Below, in pieces: positions 61,403 to 64,000 of a stretch of DNA of 64,000 bases (within the stretch, counting starts at the first letter, position 1; every line of letters starts with the position of its first letter). Both the position numbers and the translations under genes were made by a program. This DNA is from Alcanivoracaceae bacterium. GTDB taxonomy: Bacteria > Pseudomonadota > Gammaproteobacteria > Pseudomonadales > Alcanivoracaceae. The stretch is from contig JAGLCJ010000014.1 in NCBI GenBank assembly GCA_023146255.1, forward strand, positions 124,001 through 188,000, in the 5' to 3' direction. Under the pieces are notes generated by a model. That model ran no database searches. It was not told the origin of the DNA and saw nothing but the letters and a program-made list of their open reading frames with translations.

Positions 61403-61553
61403 GGCCCGATGATAAACCTATCGTGGCACTGCCGTGCACCCCCGGCGGACATGGCGCACGTTTGGCCCGCCGGGCGGCGGTGCAGCCATTGAGGCCTTCA
61501 CAGAAACAGGTATGCTGGCCGCTCTTCGTTTTCGTTCCCCGGGGTCTGGCTGA

Positions 61554-62660
61554 ATGTCCGGCATTGAATTACCGCGTCTTGCACTGGCCAGCTGGGAGCA
61601 TGCCTGGCTGACCCGCAACGACGCACGCCAGGGCCCCTATCGCCAGCTGCCGGCGTGCCTCGACGCCCTGCTCGAACGCGGCTATAACGGCCTGCGCATT
61701 GACGCCTTTCCGCACCTGATCGCCGCCCGCGCTGACGGCATTGTCATTGATCGCTATGAAGTGCGGCCGCCGGAACGCTCGCCGGTTCAGGTGCATCCAC
61801 GCCGCGGCCTGATCGAGCTGGCCCAGCAGGCGCGCAGCCGTGGCATTCAACTCTGGCTGACCAGCCGCTTCCTGCCCGACACCCAGTCACGGCGCAGTTT
61901 TGTCCGCCGGCCGCAGGATTTTATCGACATCTGGTCGCAAACCCTCGACCTGCTCAAGCGCGAGGGCCTGCTCGACACCGTGGTGGCGGTGGATTTCTGT
62001 CATCACTTCCCGCTGCCACCGGCCGCCTATGGCGCCAGCCGGCATATTTTCCAGAGTCATCCACTGAACAAACTGGCCCGACTCGGCATCTGGTCACGCG
62101 GCACCGAGCAGCGCGCCGAACAATACTTGCTGGAAATCCCGCGCAGCCTGCGCGCCCTGTTCCCGTCGATTGCCTTTGGCGTGTCCGCCGGCGCCGGCAG
62201 TGAAAAGCACCTGCGGGCGCTGGACACCTCGGAACTCGATTTCCTCGACAGCCACCTCTGGCTGAACGACGACCCGGCCTTCGCCGTGGCCAGCGGCGGC
62301 TTGCTGAAAAGCCCGTCGGCTCTGGCGGCATCGCTGCAGAATCGCACTGCGGCACTGGCCTGGCGCACCGGCCGCGACCAGTGGCAACGCCACCTCGGCG
62401 AGCGCATTCAGGGCCTGTACGATTTCACCCGGGTACGGCGCATGAGCCCGGCCATCGGCGCCGGCTTTGTCCGCCTGCCGAACGAGCGCAGCGCCGACTG
62501 GGGCTGGGTCCGCGAGGTCTGCGAGTTCGCCGTCGAGCAGGCGCTGGAAAACGGCGTGCAGGCGCTGTGCCCGGCGGTGCAGGCGCGCCCCCATGGCGAC
62601 GGCCTGTGGGACGAGGTGACCTGGCAGCAATCCCTGAACAACCGGATCCTGAACCGATGA
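61554..62660 (+). CDS. TIM-barrel/cellulase-like protein of unknown function
   Basis: 368 residues, ATG at 61554. The start (LPRLALASWEHAWLTRND) and alternating segments such as YNGLRIDAFPHLIAA, GIQLWLTSRFLPD, LLDTVVAVDFCHHFPL, IAFGVSAGAG and LDFLDSHLWLNDD suggest a (beta/alpha)8 barrel like sugar-binding cellulase-like proteins. Acidic residues at strand ends could be catalytic but cannot be assigned. There is no signal peptide. The stop overlaps the ubiA start as ATGA, so the two are co-translated. A link to quinone synthesis has no support in the sequence. Confidence 0.7.
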   Translation: MSGIELPRLALASWEHAWLTRNDARQGPYRQLPACLDALLERGYNGLRIDAFPHLIAARADGIVIDRYEVRPPERSPVQVHPRRGLIELAQQARSRGIQLWLTSRFLPDTQSRRSFVRRPQDFIDIWSQTLDLLKREGLLDTVVAVDFCHHFPLPPAAYGASRHIFQSHPLNKLARLGIWSRGTEQRAEQYLLEIPRSLRALFPSIAFGVSAGAGSEKHLRALDTSELDFLDSHLWLNDDPAFAVASGGLLKSPSALAASLQNRTAALAWRTGRDQWQRHLGERIQGLYDFTRVRRMSPAIGAGFVRLPNERSADWGWVREVCEFAVEQALENGVQALCPAVQARPHGDGLWDEVTWQQSLNNRILNR

Positions 62661-63532
62661 TGCAATTCGTCCAGACCCGCTACCCGAAGCTCTGGCCGTG
62701 GATCCAGCTGATGCGCCTGGACCGCCCGGTGGGCACCCTGCTGCTGCTCTGGCCGACCCTGTGGGCGGTATGGATTGCCGGCAATGGCTCGCCCAGTGTG
62801 CGCACGGTGATTGTCTTCACCCTCGGCGTGATCGTCATGCGCGCCGCCGGCTGCGTCATCAACGACTTTGCCGACCGCAATATCGACGGCCATGTGAAGC
62901 GCACCGAAGCCCGGCCGCTGGCCACCGGCGCGCTGTCCGGCAAGCAGGCGCTGATGCTGTTCGCCGGCCTGGCCGCGGTGGCCTTTGTGCTGGTGCTGTT
63001 CCTGAATACCTTCACCATCCTGCTGTCTTTCGGCGGGCTGGCGCTGGCGGTGCTGTATCCCTTTATGAAGCGCTACACCCACCTGCCGCAGGTGGTGCTC
63101 GGTGCGGCCTTCTCCTGGGCGATTCCGATGGCCTTTGCCGCCGAAACCGACAGCCTGCCGGCGATCGCCTGGCTGCTGTACACCGCCAACCTGCTCTGGA
63201 CGGTGGCCTACGATACCGAATATGCGATGGTCGACCGGGATGACGATCTGAAGATCGGGGTGAAGAGCACCGCCATCCTGTTCGGCGAGATGGACCGGCT
63301 GATGATCGGCGCGCTGCAGGGGATGGCGCTGTTTGCACTGTGGCTGCTCGGCCGGCAGCTCGGTTTTGGCGGGTTCTGGCTGGCCGGGCTTGGTGTGGCG
63401 GCCGGGTTGTTTGTGTACCAGCACTGGCTGATGCGTGAGCGTAGTCGCGATGGCTGCTTTCAGGCGTTTCTGAACAACCAGTGGGTCGGGTTGGCAGTGT
63501 TTGCCGGACTGCTGGTGGACTATCTGGTTTAG
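62657..63532 (+). CDS. ubiA: 4-hydroxybenzoate octaprenyltransferase UbiA
   Basis: 291 residues from the ATG at 62657. Membrane prenyltransferase with both Asp-rich motifs: NDFADRNID (69-77) and YDTEYAMVDRDDDLKIG near 195. RLDRPVGTLLLLWPTLWA at the start is the UbiA signature, and eight to nine hydrophobic segments are visible. It attaches the polyprenyl tail to 4-hydroxybenzoate made by UbiC. It precedes phoB as in Pseudomonas, but ubiC is about 29 kb away. Confidence 0.96.
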   Translation: MMQFVQTRYPKLWPWIQLMRLDRPVGTLLLLWPTLWAVWIAGNGSPSVRTVIVFTLGVIVMRAAGCVINDFADRNIDGHVKRTEARPLATGALSGKQALMLFAGLAAVAFVLVLFLNTFTILLSFGGLALAVLYPFMKRYTHLPQVVLGAAFSWAIPMAFAAETDSLPAIAWLLYTANLLWTVAYDTEYAMVDRDDDLKIGVKSTAILFGEMDRLMIGALQGMALFALWLLGRQLGFGGFWLAGLGVAAGLFVYQHWLMRERSRDGCFQAFLNNQWVGLAVFAGLLVDYLV

Positions 63533-63565
63533 TTGGTTTGGCAGTGAACTTCTCCGGCTTGGCCA

Positions 63566-63661
63566 CCTGTCAGGGCTTTGCCGGGACACGCCGTGAACCC
63601 ATCCCTGGGGGCTTGTGTTCGACATCCCTGTCTCACACAGTCCCGGCAAAGCCCTGACAGG
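63566..63661. repeat. long hairpin element, loop type B
   Basis: Perfect 22-bp arms at 63566-63587 and 63640-63661 enclose a 52-bp loop that starts ACGCCGTGAACCCATCCC. The arms close with CCGGGAC/GTCCCGG like the type A copies, but the loop is unrelated. It lies 33 bp after ubiA. The gap 63533-63968 holds only this element, the type A copy and the phoB promoter. Confidence 0.9.
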
Positions 63662-63734
63662 CGTCCAAGCCTCGCAACGACACCTTCCCGGACATCACAA
63701 ACTGCATTGAATGTCGGCAAATAGCAGGATGCGA

Positions 63735-63846
63735 GGGCATTCGGGCTGCATGGCCCCGCCGGGACCTTCGGAGCCATGGATGGCGGAGAAGAGCTACAGG
63801 GACGTACTCGTGCGTGTCCCGGCGGGGCCATGCAGCCCGAATGCCC
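63735..63846. repeat. long hairpin element, loop type A (copy 2)
   Basis: Perfect 31-bp arms at 63735-63765 and 63816-63846 around a 50-bp loop identical to that of copy 1. Apart from the closing CCGGGAC/GTCCCGG the arm sequence differs from copy 1 but pairs without a mismatch. Confidence 0.92.
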
Positions 63847-63901
63847 GGATAGATCACTACCAAACCACAGAAATCAGCAACCAGACCAAAGCTTGCCTCT
63901 C

Positions 63902-63919
63902 CTGTCATAACCCTGTCAT
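63902..63919 (+). promoter_or_regulatory. Pho box upstream of phoB
   Basis: Two exact CTGTCAT heptamers (63902-63908 and 63913-63919) separated by AACC form a consensus-spaced PhoB-binding site, 50 bp before the phoB ATG. Autoregulation of phoB through such a site is established in other bacteria. Confidence 0.9.
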
Positions 63920-63968
63920 ATAAACGCAATCAAATAGGCCTCCATACACATAGAGAGAAGTATTGGAC

Positions 63969-64000
63969 ATGGCCAAGCACAGAATCCTGATCATTGATGA
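63969..64000 (+). CDS. phoB: phosphate response regulator PhoB (5' fragment)
   Basis: Only the first ten codons are in the window (ATG at 63969, MAKHRILIID then the start of an acidic codon). This matches the first strand and acidic pocket of a response-regulator receiver domain. The identification as PhoB rests on the Pho box upstream and on the ubiA neighbour, as in Pseudomonas. Confidence 0.75.
   Translation, partial: MAKHRILIID

Noticed and set aside
62408..63649. Long minus-strand frame opposite ubiA
   Set aside because: His/Gln-rich shadow of a conserved prenyltransferase gene; it also runs through a hairpin repeat.
1..64000. CRISPR arrays, tRNA, rRNA, IS elements, prophage
   Set aside because: No regularly spaced direct repeats, no recognisable RNA gene and no transposase or integrase coding sequence was seen.

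Overview
The window looks like a chromosomal segment of a high-GC gammaproteobacterium of the Pseudomonadales/Oceanospirillales type. An Alcanivorax-like hydrocarbon degrader fits best, but I cannot confirm the genus. The clues are gene sets and orders known from Pseudomonas and relatives: cytochrome c5 - cytochrome c4 - dsbA - endonuclease/exonuclease/phosphatase next to engB; polA close to a phosphotransferase-type thrB and to znuABC; rubredoxin - rubredoxin reductase beside ubiC; and ubiA upstream of phoB. No rRNA, tRNA, IS element, prophage or CRISPR array was seen.

Layout. 0-10.3 kb: the 5' part of a secreted Gly/Asn-rich protein, a CocE-type lipoprotein hydrolase, two tandem AraC regulators, the leftward cc5-cc4-dsbA-EEP operon, engB, and a large uncharacterised lipoprotein. 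10.5-22.4 kb: two complete Mrp (Mnh/Pha) cation/proton antiporter operons arranged head to head. The left one has six genes with a fused MrpA-MrpB. The right one has seven genes with a separate MrpB. 22.4-25.8 kb: an LHPP-like HAD phosphatase and a small accessory patch holding an AbiEi/AbiEii toxin-antitoxin pair with a 19-bp dyad just upstream, followed by an orphan membrane-anchored protein. 25.8-36.1 kb: aminotransferase, TIGR02647-like protein, polA, esterase, outer-membrane protein, thrB, ubiC, rubredoxin and rubredoxin reductase, SCP2-like protein and arfB.

36.1-44.3 kb is an accessory-looking run: a stand-alone Hen1-type RNA methyltransferase, a third AraC regulator, a secreted lipase with an extra C-terminal domain and a co-transcribed partner, a PEP-CTERM protein behind a sigma-54-type promoter, a GST, a small secreted protein with a periplasmic solute-binding-like protein, and a TetR regulator with two similar operator-like sites. 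44.3-53.4 kb: pbpC, an alpha-2-macroglobulin homologue (yfhM) with a CxEQ thioester motif, and a DUF2167 membrane protein. 53.7-61 kb: glutathione-dependent formaldehyde detoxification (frmA-fghA), an ECF42-like sigma factor with two DGPF/YCII proteins, and znuA/znuCB zinc uptake. 61-64 kb: a small secreted protein, a TIM-barrel-like protein overlapping ubiA, and the first codons of phoB behind an exact Pho box.

Two families of intergenic repeats run through the right two-thirds. Six loci carry REP-like palindromes with an AGGAGCGG core, several overlapping stop codons. Two large hairpins share an identical 50-bp loop but have different, perfectly paired stems. A third hairpin has the same closing base pairs and another loop. 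The loop-constant, stem-variable hairpins are the least explained structure in the window. The double Mrp locus, the orphan Hen1 and the sigma-54/PEP-CTERM pairing are the most interesting gene-level observations.
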